The notes under the pieces are model-generated. The model had not been told where the DNA came from. It worked only from the letters and a program-made list of their open reading frames with translations, and made no database searches. Source: Pseudomonadota bacterium (GTDB taxonomy: Bacteria > Desulfobacterota > Desulfobulbia > Desulfobulbales > Desulfocapsaceae). Taken from it: a stretch of DNA of 64,000 bases. The position numbers were made by a program, and so were the translations under genes. The DNA is taken from the NCBI GenBank assembly GCA_018817385.1, contig JAHIUA010000068.1:1-64000 (forward strand), given 5' to 3'. Below, one piece after another: positions 1 to 9,429 of the stretch (its first letter is position 1; every line of letters starts with the position of its first letter).

Positions 1-2
1 AG

Positions 3-137
3 TTATATGCATTGGCATATTGCCGGATTTCAAGTTACTTGCAAACCATGGCCAGTCAAGGAGTCAATCCGCTTGTTGCTATTCAGATAGCTTTGACAGG
101 TAAGGCTTTGGAAGCTGAATCGGATAGGGGTGAGTAG
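3..137 (+). CDS. 3' end of an unrecognised gene (partial)
   Basis: Reading frame 3 is open from the window edge to a TAG at 135-137 and would encode the last 44 residues of a protein. It includes the stretch GVNPLVAIQIALTGKALEAE, which has the composition of a real protein (alternating hydrophobic and polar residues, no cysteine or rare-residue clusters). The other two plus-strand frames close at 90 and 103. I do not recognise the family. It could be a chance open frame; the lack of any better explanation for the first 137 bases and the downstream Hpt gene on the same strand make a gene end plausible. Confidence 0.35.
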   Translation, partial: LYALAYCRISSYLQTMASQGVNPLVAIQIALTGKALEAESDRGE

Positions 138-233
138 TTACAAAATATGATAGCATTCTTTGTAATCAAGAAACAGCCATTACTCATTACTGAAAAGAGT
201 TCTTAGTTGTTGCTATGTTGAAGGAGGCAGTAC

Positions 234-557
234 ATGGAGGATCTGAACTGGGACAGGGAATTTGCCTTGGAACAAGCAGCCGAGGACGAAGAACTTTTAC
301 AGGAATTAATAGAAATCTTTAAAGAGTCGGCTGCTTCTGATCTGGCAAACCTGAAACAGGGTATCAGTAAGGGGGATGCCAGTCTGAGCATGGCCAGTGT
401 TCACTCTATCAAGGGGGCGGCTGCGAGTCTTGGATTGAAAGGTCTCCAAGACCTGACTGCAATCATGGAGGCAGACTGTCGGCAAGGATCCTTACGTGTC
501 GTCACCGAGAAAATTTCAGTCTTAGAGCAGTTGTTGGCTCTTTTGCAGAAACTGTAG
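234..557 (+). CDS. Hpt (histidine phosphotransfer) domain protein
   Basis: This is a stand-alone, 107-residue histidine-containing phosphotransfer protein, which relays phosphoryl groups between receiver domains in multistep phosphorelays in the cytoplasm. The diagnostic motif HSIKGAAASLG is present with the phosphoaccepting histidine at residue 57, in a fully helical, acidic sequence of the usual Hpt length. The start is supported by an AAGGAGG ribosome-binding site a few bases upstream. No hybrid kinase or partner receiver lies directly beside it; the nearest two-component genes are at 2846-6607, beyond a gene on the opposite strand. Its partner is therefore unknown. The family call is firm, the pathway is not. 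Confidence 0.85.
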   Translation: MEDLNWDREFALEQAAEDEELLQELIEIFKESAASDLANLKQGISKGDASLSMASVHSIKGAAASLGLKGLQDLTAIMEADCRQGSLRVVTEKISVLEQLLALLQKL

Positions 558-610
558 ATGATATCGGAATAGGAGTTGATTTCGCCCTGTCTTCTCTTGG
601 AGAAGAGCAA

Positions 611-644
611 CGAGAGTTTCATTGTCATTGGGATGAAACTCTCG
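611..644. repeat. Perfect 12-bp inverted repeat (hairpin) after the Hpt gene
   Basis: CGAGAGTTTCAT at 611-622 pairs perfectly with ATGAAACTCTCG at 633-644 across a 10-base loop. It lies 54 bases after the Hpt stop codon. There is no T-run after either arm, so it is not a textbook intrinsic terminator; it could protect the mRNA end or act with Rho. Confidence 0.55.
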
Positions 645-751
645 GCTTACCGATGAGGAGGTGGGTTCTCAGCCTATCTGCTGACTCCAAAAAAATAAAA
701 GTATTGAGCAATACTCTCATCTGGAGCCCTGTGTCTCGGTACCCGCTTGTC

Positions 752-803
752 CACGATCAGGCCACTTAGCACATTGATGGCTAGCTTGGGTGGCTTGATC
801 GTG
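752..803. repeat. Imperfect 14-bp inverted repeat downstream of ettA
   Basis: Bases 752-765 pair with 790-803 (one mismatch in 14), enclosing a 24-base loop. It lies between the Hpt and ettA 3' ends, about 85 bases beyond the ettA stop on the minus strand. No T-run follows. The 558-888 gap holds this and the 611-644 hairpin and no convincing gene; a structured 3' UTR or an old repeat remnant are both possible. Confidence 0.45.
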
Positions 804-888
804 AATTTCTGAAGCAGCGCGGAACAATCTATTCCGTGGTGTCTGAAATGCAAGTGCTATTGGTTCAACGTGGGTATGCCTGTCTCTC

Positions 889-2571
889 CTAACGAGTGAG
901 TTGACGGTATTTGATTCTGTGGGGCTGATCGGCTTCGCTTCCCAGTCGGGCCTTTCGGTCCTTTTCATAATCTGAATAATTCCCTTCAAACCAGACAACC
1001 TGGGAATCTCCTTCAAAGGCAAGGATGTGAGTGGCGATCCTATCCAGAAACCATCTGTCATGGCTGATGACCACTGCGCAACCACCAAAGCTATCCAGAG
1101 CTTCTTCTAAGGCCCTGAGGGTATTGACATCCAGGTCATTTGTTGGCTCATCGAGGAGGAGTACATTGCCTCCCTCTTTGAGCATTCTGGCCAGATGAAC
1201 TCGGTTACGTTGTCCACCGGAGAGGAGTCCTACCTTTTGCTGCTGAGCGGACCCGGAAAAGTTGAATTTAGCCACATAGGCCCTGGAGTTGACCTCTTGT
1301 GTCCCCAGCCATACCGTTTCCTGACCTTCTGAAACGGCCTCCCAGATCGTCATTTCTGGATCCAGCACTTCACGACTTTGGTCCACGTAGGAAAGTTTGA
1401 CGGTTTCACCCAGGCGGATGGTGCCAGCATCAGGGGTATCCTTGCCGGTGATCATTTCAAAAAGCGTCGATTTACCGGCACCATTGGGACCGATTACCCC
1501 GACTATTCCTCCTGCGGGGAGGCTGAAATTCATGTCATCAACAAGGATGCGGTCGCCGAACGCCTTGCGCACATGTTCGGCCTCAATGACAACCTTGCCC
1601 AGGCGTGGTCCGGGGGGAATAAAAATCTGCATGTCTCTGGCCATCTTCTCAGTTTCTTGACCAAGCAGCTGTTCGTAGGAGTTGATACGGGCCTTGGATT
1701 TGCTGCGTCTTCCCTTGGGAGACATCTTGATCCACTCAAGTTCTCTTTGCAGCGTTCGCCTGCGATCACTTTCCTTTTTCTCTTCATTGGCCAGGCGTTG
1801 TTCTTTTTGTTCCAGCCAGGATGAGTAGTTTCCCTTCCAGGGAATACCACGTCCTCGGTCCAGTTCCAGGATCCATCCTGCAACATTATCAAGGAAATAA
1901 CGATCATGGGTGACTGCAATGACGGTTCCGGAATATTGCTGCAGGTGGTGTTCCAACCAGGCAACGGATTCGGCATCCAGGTGGTTGGTCGGCTCATCAA
2001 GGAGGAGAATATCTGGTTTTTTTAAGAGGATGCGGCAGAGGGCAACACGCCTCTTTTCACCACCTGAGAGGATACCACATTTTGTCTCTGAAGGGGGACA
2101 ACGGAGGGCATCCATGGCCATTTCCAGTTTAGAATCCAAATCCCAGGCATCAAGGGTGTCCAGCTTGTCCTGTACTTCCCCCTGGCGTTCGATGAGGGCC
2201 TGCATCTCGTCATCGCTCATGGGTTCGGCAAATTTTTCATTGATGATGTTAAACTCATTGAGGAGATCCACGGTGGATTGAGCACCTTCCTCCACTACTT
2301 CTTTCACGGTTTTAGAAGGATCGAGTTCAGGCTCCTGGGGGAGGTAATCAATGCTCATTCCAGGGGAACTAATCGTTTCTCCGCTAAATTCCGTATCGAT
2401 ACCGGCAAGAATACGGAGGAGACTGCTTTTTCCGGAACCGTTAAGACCAAGGACACCAATCTTTGCTCCATAAAAATAGGAAAGGGATATGTCTTTCAGG
2501 ATCGGTTTGTCGTCATAATACTTACTGACTTTAATCATTGAATAGATAATTTTTTTGTCATCAACACTCAT
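889..2571 (-). CDS. ettA: Energy-dependent translational throttle protein EttA (ABC-F ATPase)
   Basis: EttA is a soluble ABC-F protein with two nucleotide-binding domains that binds the ribosomal E site and gates entry into elongation according to the ATP/ADP ratio. Both Walker A motifs (GLNGSGKS near residue 42, GPNGAGKS in the second half), both signature motifs ([16 protein letters not shown]) and both Walker B strings ([22 protein letters not shown]) are intact. The linker after the first domain and the near-identical string [13 protein letters not shown] match the EttA subfamily. I chose the ATG at 2571 (560 residues, close to E. coli 555) over an upstream start at 2694, because the extra 41 residues have no counterpart in the family and the ATG has AGGA upstream. 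It stands alone; the next gene is divergent. Confidence 0.95.
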   Translation of the reverse strand: MSVDDKKIIYSMIKVSKYYDDKPILKDISLSYFYGAKIGVLGLNGSGKSSLLRILAGIDTEFSGETISSPGMSIDYLPQEPELDPSKTVKEVVEEGAQSTVDLLNEFNIINEKFAEPMSDDEMQALIERQGEVQDKLDTLDAWDLDSKLEMAMDALRCPPSETKCGILSGGEKRRVALCRILLKKPDILLLDEPTNHLDAESVAWLEHHLQQYSGTVIAVTHDRYFLDNVAGWILELDRGRGIPWKGNYSSWLEQKEQRLANEEKKESDRRRTLQRELEWIKMSPKGRRSKSKARINSYEQLLGQETEKMARDMQIFIPPGPRLGKVVIEAEHVRKAFGDRILVDDMNFSLPAGGIVGVIGPNGAGKSTLFEMITGKDTPDAGTIRLGETVKLSYVDQSREVLDPEMTIWEAVSEGQETVWLGTQEVNSRAYVAKFNFSGSAQQQKVGLLSGGQRNRVHLARMLKEGGNVLLLDEPTNDLDVNTLRALEEALDSFGGCAVVISHDRWFLDRIATHILAFEGDSQVVWFEGNYSDYEKDRKARLGSEADQPHRIKYRQLTR

Positions 2572-2845
2572 TGGAATATCCTGCTTTGAAATGGATGGAT
2601 AGGGGGGACTGGATAGACGAATTGGAATAATCACAATACCCTGAATACCATGAAAAGAAAAGATCGATATAGCGAATTCACTCAGCTTATTCAAGGGTCT
2701 TGTCGGAATGAGTAACTTATTGCTGGTAACTTGCTATGTTGTGAAAAACAGGTAATATGGGCTAGGGACGCAAAAAAACTTGCTGCCTGTTTATGGCCTG
2801 AACGAGGTGTACTGATTCTTCCAATATTTTTTTCTTTCAATTTGT

Positions 2846-5161
2846 ATGAAAATACGTAGTGTTATCTTCTTGATTGTCATTGTTCTTGGCCTTTTTCCCC
2901 TTTTTATCATGGTCGCTCTCAATTGGCCACAGACCATTAATAGACTGGAATATGCCGCAGAATCGGAAACCCAGGCTCAGTCGCTTGTTGAGTTTGCTCA
3001 GCTAAATGCCAGAATTCGTTGCCTGAAGAAGAGTCTTATTCGTTCCGCCACGCTTCCCTCAGCCTTTGCCGCGATCCACGATTCGACAAATATTGATACC
3101 ATGTCCGGGGTCTTGAAAAGATGGTTCGAGAGTGATGAGCAGGTTCAGGAATTCACTCTTTTCAATGCTGTCGGCGATGAACTGCTTTCTTTCCATCGAG
3201 TGGAGTCTGATTTACGGGCAGCGGTCTCTGCCGTAAATCATTTTGAACATAACTTTTTTCGTCAATCACTTGAACTTATAGAAAATCAGGTTCTGGTGAA
3301 TCTCGTGGGTCAGAAAACGGATCCATTTCAACAAACTGGCAGTGATGAATACGAACTGCTTATGTCAACACCTGTAGTTGAGACGGGACGTGGTCCCATA
3401 GGTGTTATGATGCTGCGCATAGATCTGTCTGAATTTCTTAAGAACTTTAAGGAGTCATACTGGGTAACCGAAAACGGAAGTTATTTGCGTGGATGTGAAG
3501 TCGGGGTTGCAGGTCCTGATTCAGTTCAAGACCTGGGAAATGATTCCTGTAATGCCTTTGCCGACTTCCCTGGGTTACAGGTAACGGAAATCAGTGACCC
3601 ATTGATTTTGTCAGGAAAAAACAAAAAAAAAATAGCCTGGATGCCACTTATTTTTAATGATGAACATCAGGCCGTCATGTGGGTAGGGAGCCAGGTTGAT
3701 GAGAGTGCCATAGAAAAATGGAAAATGAGTTTGACCATGAATGTTGTTATGATCATTTGTGTCATGTCACTTTTGGTCTTTATTTCTGCGACCTGGATTG
3801 CCGCTAAAATCGAATTTATTCAGAAAGATCTGCTCGCTGGCCTCGATGATATCATCAACAATGAAAAAAGAACGAAGTTCAAGTGGCACGGCCCGCAGGA
3901 GATCAAAAATCTTGCTCTCGATCTCACGGCCCTTTCTGAGCGTTATAGTGATACCTGTGAGGCCAGAACCCTTGCCGAGACCTCTCTGCGGGAAAGTGAA
4001 GACAAGTTCAGAAGTCTTACCGCCTCCGCCCTTGACGGCATCATTCTCATGGACCACCAGGGGGATATTTCCTATTGGAATGAGGCGGCAACCACGATTT
4101 TTGGCTTTACCTTCAATGAGGCGTTAGGGAACCCTGTTCATGTCCTTCTTCAACCCCGCCGTGAAGGGGAGGCTCTGAGTGTGGAACCTTTGGCACAGGC
4201 AAAGTCCGGGAGAAATGTCGCCCACACCGTTGAACTTATAGTCCGAAATAAAAACAGCAATGACGTCTTTGTGGAGCTTTCTCTTTCCTCTACCAGAATC
4301 AAAGGGCAGTGGCATGCAATTTGGATTGTTCGTGATATTACCGAGCGGAAACGTAATGAAGAGGTTGCCAGGATTCAGCAGCAGCAGCTTCTCCATGCTG
4401 ACAAGATGATTTCTTTGGGGCTTCTAGTCTCCGGTGTTGCCCATGAAATTAATAATCCAAATTCTATAGCCCTGTTAAACCTTCCCATTCTCACCCGTTC
4501 CTGGGAGAGTGTGAAACCGATTTTAGATGAGTTTTATGAAGAAAATGGTGATTTTAGCGTTGCTGGAATCGAGTATTCCACGATGCGCCAACAACTCCTG
4601 CGTACCTGTACGGAGCTTGAGGAGAGTGCTGCCCGAATCAAACAGATTGTTGTTGATTTGAAAGATTATGCCAGACAGGAAACCAGTGGCCAGATGACCC
4701 CGGTGGACATTGCAGCTGTGGTCCAGTCAGGAGTTCGTCTTACCGCAAACAGTATTCATCGGGCCACCAATAGATTCAGCACCCGTTATGGAGCTGATCT
4801 GCCGCAGGTCCTTGGCAACAGGCAGCGTCTTACGCAAGTGGTGATTAATCTGATCCAGAACAGTTGCGAGGCCCTGGCCAGCAGTGACCTCTCCCTTACT
4901 ATTTGCACCAGGTATAATCGGGAAAATGACGGGGTAGAGATCTCAATTCGTGATGAAGGCACAGGCATTGCCGCCGAAGACTTGAAGAAGGTAACGGATC
5001 CCTTTTTTACGACCAAGCGGAGTATGGGAGGGACCGGTCTCGGGCTTTCTGTTTCGGTTGGAATTGTCAAGGAACATAACGGGGTCATGAATTTCTCCTC
5101 AGAGCTTGGCAAAGGGACCGAAGTGGTTATTGTTCTTCCTGCTTTACCTAAAACACACTAA
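2846..5161 (+). CDS. Membrane-bound PAS sensor histidine kinase (NtrB-like)
   Basis: This 771-residue kinase senses a signal outside the membrane and should phosphorylate the response regulator encoded 27 bases downstream. Order of parts: transmembrane helix about 5-25, an extracytoplasmic sensor region of about 265 residues, a second helix about 297-320, a PAS domain about 383-500, a dimerisation domain with the phosphoaccepting His533 in VAHEINNPN, and a HATPase domain with N box (INLIQNSCEAL), G1 (DEGTGI) and G2 (GGTGLGLSV). The AHEINNPN motif and C-terminal layout place it with kinases that partner sigma-54 regulators. No good ribosome-binding site precedes the ATG. The input signal cannot be told from sequence. 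Confidence 0.9.
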   Translation: MKIRSVIFLIVIVLGLFPLFIMVALNWPQTINRLEYAAESETQAQSLVEFAQLNARIRCLKKSLIRSATLPSAFAAIHDSTNIDTMSGVLKRWFESDEQVQEFTLFNAVGDELLSFHRVESDLRAAVSAVNHFEHNFFRQSLELIENQVLVNLVGQKTDPFQQTGSDEYELLMSTPVVETGRGPIGVMMLRIDLSEFLKNFKESYWVTENGSYLRGCEVGVAGPDSVQDLGNDSCNAFADFPGLQVTEISDPLILSGKNKKKIAWMPLIFNDEHQAVMWVGSQVDESAIEKWKMSLTMNVVMIICVMSLLVFISATWIAAKIEFIQKDLLAGLDDIINNEKRTKFKWHGPQEIKNLALDLTALSERYSDTCEARTLAETSLRESEDKFRSLTASALDGIILMDHQGDISYWNEAATTIFGFTFNEALGNPVHVLLQPRREGEALSVEPLAQAKSGRNVAHTVELIVRNKNSNDVFVELSLSSTRIKGQWHAIWIVRDITERKRNEEVARIQQQQLLHADKMISLGLLVSGVAHEINNPNSIALLNLPILTRSWESVKPILDEFYEENGDFSVAGIEYSTMRQQLLRTCTELEESAARIKQIVVDLKDYARQETSGQMTPVDIAAVVQSGVRLTANSIHRATNRFSTRYGADLPQVLGNRQRLTQVVINLIQNSCEALASSDLSLTICTRYNRENDGVEISIRDEGTGIAAEDLKKVTDPFFTTKRSMGGTGLGLSVSVGIVKEHNGVMNFSSELGKGTEVVIVLPALPKTH

Positions 5162-5188
5162 TTGATTATTGCTTAGCCCAAAGATATC

Positions 5189-6607
5189 ATGACAAAAACA
5201 CGCTATCCTATCCTTCCTGTCCTTCTTGTTGATGACGAAAATGCCTGGTTAAACAGCTTTGGTCTTACTCTTCAGGCAGCCGGAATAAATAATGTCATCA
5301 CCTGCAATGATTCAAGAAAAGTGCTGGAAGTTATAGGGATGCAGCCGATCAGTGTCCTGGTGCTGGATCTAACCATGCCTCATCTGGCAGGAGATGAACT
5401 CTTGCCGCTGGTAGTAAAAGACTATCCCGAGATTCCAGTGATTATCATGACCGGCCTGGATCAGGTCGAAACAGTTGTTTCCTGTATGAAGCTTGGTGCC
5501 TATGATTTTTTCACCAAGGTCACGGAAGAATCACGACTGGTCACTGGCGTTCAGCGTGCCATTGAGCTTGGCCTGTTGCGAAGGGAAAACAGCTCACTTA
5601 AAGAACATTTTCTAAAAGATCAGCTGGATAATCCAGAGGCCTTTTCTCATATTATCACTCACAACAAGACAATGCGCTCAGTCTTTCAGTACATTGAAGC
5701 CATTGCAACCACCAGCGAACCTGTATTGATCACTGGCGAAACAGGTTCGGGCAAGGAACTGTTTGCCCGCGCCATTCACCATCTATCACAGAGAAGTGGC
5801 CATTTCGTAGCAGTGAATATTGCCGGTCTGGATGATACCATGCTTGCGGACACCCTCTTTGGCCATACCAAAGGTGCTTTTTCTGGTGCTGAGCAGAGTC
5901 GTAAGGGATTGATTGCAACTGCCACTGACGGCAGCTTGTTCCTTGATGAAATAGGTGATCTTTCCCCGGGATCTCAGATCAAACTCCTGCGTCTCATCCA
6001 GGAAAGAGAATACTATCCCCTGGGATCCGATGTCGCTCGCAGTACCAATCTGCGCATGATCTTTGCCACCCATCGAGACCTTGATTCCCTGCAGGCATCC
6101 GGGGCCTTTCGGCAGGATCTTTTTTTCAGGCTGCGTACGCATCACGTTCATGTCCCTCCTCTGCGCGAACGCTTAGATGATCTGCCACTGCTTCTTGATT
6201 ATTTTCTGGAGGAGGCTGCCAAGCGCCTGAATAAAAAGAAACCCGCCTATCCCAATGAGCTTCCCCTCCTGCTCGGGACTTACAGGTATCCAGGAAATGT
6301 TCGTGAACTCCAGTCCATGGTTTTTGATGCACTTTCCAAGCATAGGAGCAGAACCCTGAGCATGGAGGTTTTTAAAGAGTACATTGAAAAACGCAATGGG
6401 AACTGTGAAGCCATTATGGAGGATGTGACGGGTGAAACGGTTTTCAGTATTCTCAGTACTCTGCCAACCTTGAAGGAATCCGGTCGTATTCTGGTGCACG
6501 AGGCTCTGCATCGTTCGCAGGGCAATCAGGCCATTGCTGCTCAAATGTTGGGAATTACACGGCAGGCATTGAACTGGCGGCTGAAACAGGAGGCAGAAAA
6601 GGAATGA
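5189..6607 (+). CDS. Sigma-54-dependent response regulator (NtrC family)
   Basis: This 472-residue enhancer-binding protein activates RNA polymerase carrying sigma-54 when phosphorylated. It has a receiver domain (phosphoacceptor Asp60, conserved Lys110), an AAA+ domain with Walker A GETGSGKE at 183-190, the sigma-54 contact loop written GAFSGA (229-234) in place of the usual GAFTGA, Walker B LFLDEIGD at 250-257, and a C-terminal Fis-type helix-turn-helix (AIAAQMLGITRQALNWRL). It follows the histidine kinase gene with a 27-base gap, so the two form an operon and almost certainly a cognate pair. The Thr-to-Ser change in the loop is conservative. Target genes are unknown; no clear -24/-12 promoter was found next to it. 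Confidence 0.93.
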   Translation: MTKTRYPILPVLLVDDENAWLNSFGLTLQAAGINNVITCNDSRKVLEVIGMQPISVLVLDLTMPHLAGDELLPLVVKDYPEIPVIIMTGLDQVETVVSCMKLGAYDFFTKVTEESRLVTGVQRAIELGLLRRENSSLKEHFLKDQLDNPEAFSHIITHNKTMRSVFQYIEAIATTSEPVLITGETGSGKELFARAIHHLSQRSGHFVAVNIAGLDDTMLADTLFGHTKGAFSGAEQSRKGLIATATDGSLFLDEIGDLSPGSQIKLLRLIQEREYYPLGSDVARSTNLRMIFATHRDLDSLQASGAFRQDLFFRLRTHHVHVPPLRERLDDLPLLLDYFLEEAAKRLNKKKPAYPNELPLLLGTYRYPGNVRELQSMVFDALSKHRSRTLSMEVFKEYIEKRNGNCEAIMEDVTGETVFSILSTLPTLKESGRILVHEALHRSQGNQAIAAQMLGITRQALNWRLKQEAEKE

Positions 6608-6631
6608 AAAGCAGTGTCGTGAGGTCAAAAA

Positions 6632-6892
6632 ATGAAGAGCATTTCATGTAATATCAATGGATACAGTGTAACCTTTGCTCAGGCCAAAGCACTGGCCAAA
6701 ATGATAGCAGAAGCCGACAATGATTTCGCCACTCTGGTCTCCTGGTGTGACCGTGATAAGGGAGTCCATTCGCCATGTTGTTTGAAATGCGAGTTGCATG
6801 GTGAACCGGGATGGGAAGTCTATGGGAGAAATCACGAAGGACGTTTGCGGATTTCTGTTGATGATGATCGTTTTGTCTTTATTTATTCCTGA
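6632..6892 (+). CDS. Small AF1514-type conserved protein
   Basis: The 86-residue product has no known function. The core string WEVYGRNHEGRLRIS and the preceding HSPCCLKC resemble the small family named after Archaeoglobus AF1514 (DUF5619), recalled from memory, not searched. Three cysteines (HSPCCLKC) could bind metal, and the C-terminus is a short beta-rich unit. It starts 24 bases after the response regulator stop with a GAGGT-like ribosome-binding site, so it is probably co-transcribed with the two-component pair and may be an accessory of that system. No membrane segment or signal peptide. Confidence 0.7.
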   Translation: MKSISCNINGYSVTFAQAKALAKMIAEADNDFATLVSWCDRDKGVHSPCCLKCELHGEPGWEVYGRNHEGRLRISVDDDRFVFIYS

Positions 6893-7243
6893 GGACAAAA
6901 TTGTTTCTTTCCAATGCCTCTAAGGTTTCTCCTCGCTTCTTCTTACTATTTGGTGTAGAGGGAATAGCGACATGTTCGTTCTGATCCCATGGGCGCTTTG
7001 CCCCATGTTAGCAAGTGGATTTTTCAGAAAGAATAGAGGTATGACAGCGGTAATGCACAGATAAAGACCTCTCTTGCGATTCGGTTTTGTCTGCTGTGAA
7101 TTTCGCTATGAAAGAGAAAGGCAGGGTCACTCGGGGACAGAGAGGGAGACCATATATGGAGAACAGCAATGGTGGTCGTTCCCCACAGCTTCTCCTGCAG
7201 ACACAACAAGTAATAGTTTGTGAATTTTACATGATCTTAAATT
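6893..7243. other. 351-bp intergenic region upstream of the arn operon
   Basis: No gene is convincing here. It should hold the arn operon promoter, but I cannot single out a -35/-10 pair. Visible structures are a short hairpin (CATGGG 6988-6993 with CCCATG 7002-7007) and a perfect 10-base palindrome CCATATATGG at 7150-7159, a possible protein-binding site. Confidence 0.4.
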
Positions 7244-8392
7244 ATGCGTTCTGAATTTCTTCCTTTTTCCCAACCGTCCATCAGTGAGGATGACATCGCT
7301 GCAGTTGCTGATGTGTTACGCTCAGGATGGATTACCACAGGAAAATGGAACACACAGTTTGAAGATGAAATCTGTCAATATTGTGGATGTGGCGGTGCTG
7401 TTGCTCTTTCTTCTGCAACCGCCGGAATGCATCTTGTGCTGAAGGCCCTTGGTATCGGTCCCGGAGACGAAGTCATTACCCCAGCCATGACCTGGGTTTC
7501 GACGATCAATCTTATTGTCCTCGCCGGAGCCACCCCTGTTTTTGTGGACGTGGATAGAGATACGCTTATGCTTGGCGTCATGGAGGTGCAAGAAAAAATC
7601 AGCCCCAGAACACGAGCCATTATTCCAGTCCACTTTGCTGGTGCTCCAGTCGATCTCGAGCCATTAAGAAATCTGGCGTCCGAACACAATATCCCGCTCA
7701 TCGAAGATGGGGCCCACGCCATTGGCACCTCCTACAGAGGCCAGAAAATTGGCCAGACCGGTACAGTCATCTTCTCCTTTCACCCCATCAAGAATATTAC
7801 CAGCGGGGAAGGGGGGATGGTCTGTTCAGATGATGAGCAACTCCTGGATCGCATCCGCAGTCTGAAATTTCATGGTCTGGGAGTCGATGCCTATGATCGC
7901 TCCGGTCAGGGGCGCTCTCCCCAGGCCCAGGTTCTTGAGCCGGGCTATAAGTATAACCTTCCGGATATCCTTGCAGTGCTGGGTGTGAAACAACTCAGGC
8001 GGATAGAACAATTTAATCAAAAACGGCGTTTTCTTGCCTCACTGTATCTTGAGTTGTTCAGGGACGTGAAAGAAATCCAACCATTGACTTTTCCCACGTA
8101 TCCTCATCTTCATTCCTGGCATCTTTTCATTGTTCGGTTACTGGCAGAAGACAAAGGTATTGACCGAGACCTTTTTATGAAAGAACTGAAAGAAAAAAAT
8201 ATCGGTACCGGCCTCCATTTTCGAGCTGTTCATCTCCAGAAATTTTACCGTGAACAGTTAGCAATGAAGGAGGGCATGCTGCCCAATACCGAGTGGAATT
8301 CAGAGAGAATCTGTTCGCTGCCGCTGTTTCCGGATATGGGTGAAGGAGATGTGGCAGATGTGGTATCTGCCGTGAAAGAATGTTTGAGATAA
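7244..8392 (+). CDS. arnB: UDP-Ara4O aminotransferase ArnB
   Basis: ArnB is a PLP-dependent transaminase (DegT/DnrJ/EryC1 family) that converts UDP-4-keto-arabinose to UDP-4-amino-4-deoxy-L-arabinose with glutamate as donor. The 382 residues match the enterobacterial enzyme closely along the whole length: [34 protein letters not shown] and the final [13 protein letters not shown]. The PLP lysine is Lys183 in SFHPIKNIT. It is the first gene of arnB-C-A-D-T and ends 4 bases before arnC. The ATG has no strong ribosome-binding site, but no alternative start is nearby. Confidence 0.95.
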   Translation: MRSEFLPFSQPSISEDDIAAVADVLRSGWITTGKWNTQFEDEICQYCGCGGAVALSSATAGMHLVLKALGIGPGDEVITPAMTWVSTINLIVLAGATPVFVDVDRDTLMLGVMEVQEKISPRTRAIIPVHFAGAPVDLEPLRNLASEHNIPLIEDGAHAIGTSYRGQKIGQTGTVIFSFHPIKNITSGEGGMVCSDDEQLLDRIRSLKFHGLGVDAYDRSGQGRSPQAQVLEPGYKYNLPDILAVLGVKQLRRIEQFNQKRRFLASLYLELFRDVKEIQPLTFPTYPHLHSWHLFIVRLLAEDKGIDRDLFMKELKEKNIGTGLHFRAVHLQKFYREQLAMKEGMLPNTEWNSERICSLPLFPDMGEGDVADVVSAVKECLR

Positions 8393-8396
8393 AGGT

Positions 8397-9401
8397 ATGA
8401 ACGAATTGGAAATCAATACAGGGGAAGACCCTATTGTTTCGATTGTTATCCCGGTGTACAACGAAGAGGCCTGTCTGAGTGAACTTATTCCCCGCACCCT
8501 TGCCGCCTGCCGTGAAACCGGAAAATCATTTGAAATCCTTTTGGTGGATGATGGTTCCTCTGATACCTCGGTTGCCCTTATTAAAGAGGCAGCAGAACGG
8601 AATGCGGGCACAGTGATAGGGGTTTTTCTCAATCGGAACTATGGCCAGCATAATGCGATAATGGCCGGATTGTCCAAGGTCCGTGGAAAAATAATTGTTA
8701 CCCTCGATGCCGATTTACAGAATCCTCCCGAAGAGATACCCCGCCTGGTTGCCATGGGCGCAGAGTATGATGTGGTGGGCACTGTGCGAGCCCATCGCAA
8801 TGATTCGTTTTTCCGTAAATTCTCCTCATCCCTGGTGAACAAGGCGGTACAGAGGGCAACCGGGGTGATGATGCATGATTATGGCTGTATGCTGCGAGTT
8901 TATAAGCGTCATATCGTTGAAGCCATGCTCATGTGCCAAGAGCGATCTACCTTTATCCCCGTACTCGCCAACAGTTTTGCCAGAACGACCACAGAGATAG
9001 AGGTGGAGCATGCGGCGAGAACACTGGGAGAATCAAAGTACAGTTTCGGAAAGTTGATCTCCCTGATGTTTGACCTGGTCACCACCATGACCACATATCC
9101 CCTGCGTCTGCTTTCCATTGTCGGTGGGATTATATCAGCCACTGGATTTGGTTTTGGTCTCCTGCTCCTTGTTCTTCGCCTCATTTATGGGGCCGAATGG
9201 GCTGAGGGTGGGGTTTTTACCCTCTTCGCTCTGGTCTATTTTTTTATTGGGGCCCAGTTTATTGCCATGGGCCTGCTGGGAGAATACATCGGCCGAATTT
9301 ATCATGATGTCAGGGCGCGGCCCAGATATTTTATCCAGGAGATTATCGGTTCGCAACCTGCGAAGAAAGAGGCCATGCGAGAAGATCAATCTTCCCATTG
9401 A
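8397..9401 (+). CDS. arnC: Undecaprenyl-phosphate Ara4FN transferase ArnC
   Basis: ArnC is an inner-membrane GT2 glycosyltransferase that moves 4-deoxy-4-formamido-L-arabinose from UDP to undecaprenyl phosphate. The 334 residues have the GT-A core ([31 protein letters not shown]), followed by two C-terminal transmembrane helices (about 238-262 and 272-294) and the cytoplasmic tail [19 protein letters not shown], typical of ArnC and DPM1-like enzymes. It starts 4 bases after arnB and is followed by arnA after 28 bases, which fixes the substrate. Confidence 0.94.
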   Translation: MNELEINTGEDPIVSIVIPVYNEEACLSELIPRTLAACRETGKSFEILLVDDGSSDTSVALIKEAAERNAGTVIGVFLNRNYGQHNAIMAGLSKVRGKIIVTLDADLQNPPEEIPRLVAMGAEYDVVGTVRAHRNDSFFRKFSSSLVNKAVQRATGVMMHDYGCMLRVYKRHIVEAMLMCQERSTFIPVLANSFARTTTEIEVEHAARTLGESKYSFGKLISLMFDLVTTMTTYPLRLLSIVGGIISATGFGFGLLLLVLRLIYGAEWAEGGVFTLFALVYFFIGAQFIAMGLLGEYIGRIYHDVRARPRYFIQEIIGSQPAKKEAMREDQSSH

Positions 9402-9429
9402 TGTTAACACTTTTTTTTATAAGCATATT

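Noticed and set aside
5189-6607. GAFSGA loop in the NtrC-like regulator as a loss-of-function sign
   Set aside because: Thr-to-Ser is conservative and the rest of the loop and HTH are normal, unlike the regulator at 18947-20335.
9118-9429. N-terminal extension of ArnA
   Set aside because: Overlaps arnC and has no match in ArnA; the ATG at 9430 puts catalytic residues at the known numbers.
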